5,933 nt of DNA from Nitrospirota bacterium. GTDB taxonomy: Bacteria; Nitrospirota; Thermodesulfovibrionia; Thermodesulfovibrionales; Magnetobacteriaceae. This document shows, piece after piece, positions 5,391 to 5,933 of this stretch. The stretch's first letter is position 1, and every line of letters starts with the position of its first letter. The translations under genes were made by a program, and so were the position numbers. The DNA lies in contig JADFXO010000249.1 of assembly GCA_015233485.1 (NCBI GenBank), positions 1-5,933 on the forward strand, written 5' to 3'. The notes under the pieces were generated by a model. That model ran no database searches, had not been told where the DNA came from, and worked only from the letters and a program-made list of their open reading frames with translations.

Positions 5391-5933
5391 ATGTATTTTT
5401 TTAACTCATTAACGAGGAAATATTTTTGGGTAGGCCTTGTGGCGACTGTCCTTGCGGCGGGCTTTACCATAACATCCTTTTGGTTTACTTCGATAATCGA
5501 AAACGATGCTAAAAGGATCAGCATTGCCGGGTCAGAAAGGATACGCATTTTAAAAATCGAAATGCTCGCCATGATGGCCGCCTCCCACGTGAGCCATTCC
5601 TTTTCTGAAGCTACCTATTTAACTGAAATCGGTAAGTTTGAAGAGAACCTCATGGGATTCAGAGATGGAAACCCAACAATGAATGTCAAAGCATGTAAAA
5701 ACAAAGAAATCACCCATCGGGTAAGTAAACTCATTGATGAGTGGACTGCCGGCGTAAAGCCCGAGCTTCTCGCCGCGGGAGAAAACATTCGGGCAGGCAA
5801 CCCAGTGGCAATCAACAAGCTGCATGTTACAATTAATTCATACTGCGACGAGATAGACGACCTCACAACCAGTATTGCAAGGAGATCCGGCAGGCAGTTT
5901 CTCCTCCACGACAAAATCCGTTTGACTCTGTTA
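5391..5933 (+). CDS. Membrane sensor with NarX/PilJ-type N-terminal domain (partial, 3' end outside window)
   Basis: An open frame of 181 codons from ATG 5391 to the right edge with no stop, so only the N-terminal part is seen. After a short basic start (MYFFNSLTRKY) comes a membrane segment at about 12-32. It is followed by DAKRISIAGSERIR (39-52), which resembles the P-box (INxAGSLRMQSY) of NarX/NarQ and the N-terminal domain of type IV pili methyl-accepting transducers. A long, probably helical periplasmic region follows (to about 181) with no second membrane segment yet. The missing part should hold a second membrane helix and a histidine kinase or methyl-accepting signalling domain; which one cannot be told. 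An in-frame TAA at 5382 limits the start to 5391 or later. The ribosome binding site is weak. The gene lies 36 nt after dapB and may be read through from the same operon or have its own promoter. Confidence 0.8.
   Translation, partial: MYFFNSLTRKYFWVGLVATVLAAGFTITSFWFTSIIENDAKRISIAGSERIRILKIEMLAMMAASHVSHSFSEATYLTEIGKFEENLMGFRDGNPTMNVKACKNKEITHRVSKLIDEWTAGVKPELLAAGENIRAGNPVAINKLHVTINSYCDEIDDLTTSIARRSGRQFLLHDKIRLTLL

Noticed and set aside
1..5933. CRISPR arrays, tRNA or rRNA genes, insertion sequence ends
   Set aside because: I saw no regularly spaced repeats, no tRNA-like cloverleaf or TPsiC signature, no rRNA sequence and no recognisable transposase or terminal inverted repeats.

Overview
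The window carries one strand of genes, all on +, in two unlike parts. Up to about 1270 the DNA is AT-rich (21 G/C in the 60 bases from 601) and holds the remains of an AlgI-type membrane-bound O-acyltransferase (MBOAT) of the kind that acetylates exopolysaccharide. From about 1330 the composition is richer in G+C (34 of 60 bases from 4621) and genes are tightly packed. Use of AGG and ATA codons, moderate GC, a periplasmic thioredoxin-like protein, ApbE and a NarX/PilJ-type sensor suggest a Gram-negative, probably anaerobic bacterium, for example a Nitrospirota- or Omnitrophota-like lineage. The taxonomy is an inference with low confidence.

Layout: MBOAT pseudogene (about 116-1267, frame broken near 332-341); sigma70-like promoter (1332-1360) and strong Shine-Dalgarno (1371-1378); unknown 174-aa protein (1385-1909); TlpA/ResA-like thioredoxin (1967-2470); FAD:protein FMN transferase ApbE (2487-3497); NusG domain II membrane-anchored protein (3484-3858); Gx-transporter/Hpre_diP_synt_I family membrane protein (3845-4363); gyrase inhibitor YacG (4360-4557); DapB (4551-5354); and the N-terminal part of a membrane sensor with a P-box-like motif (5391 to the right edge, open). 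From apbE to dapB every gene overlaps the next (14, 14, 4 and 7 nt), which implies one translationally coupled operon, probably read from the promoter at 1332.

The functional core is ApbE plus NusG_II plus Gx protein. ApbE attaches FMN covalently to extracytosolic proteins. The NusG_II/Gx pair is, as I recall, the family pair called EetA/EetB in flavin-based extracellular electron transfer loci of Firmicutes. Together with a membrane-anchored thioredoxin fold, this reads as a small envelope redox module. No FMN-accepting domain is visible in the window, so its electron carrier must be encoded elsewhere. The module shares its transcript with yacG (replication control) and dapB (lysine/peptidoglycan precursor synthesis), which look like housekeeping passengers.
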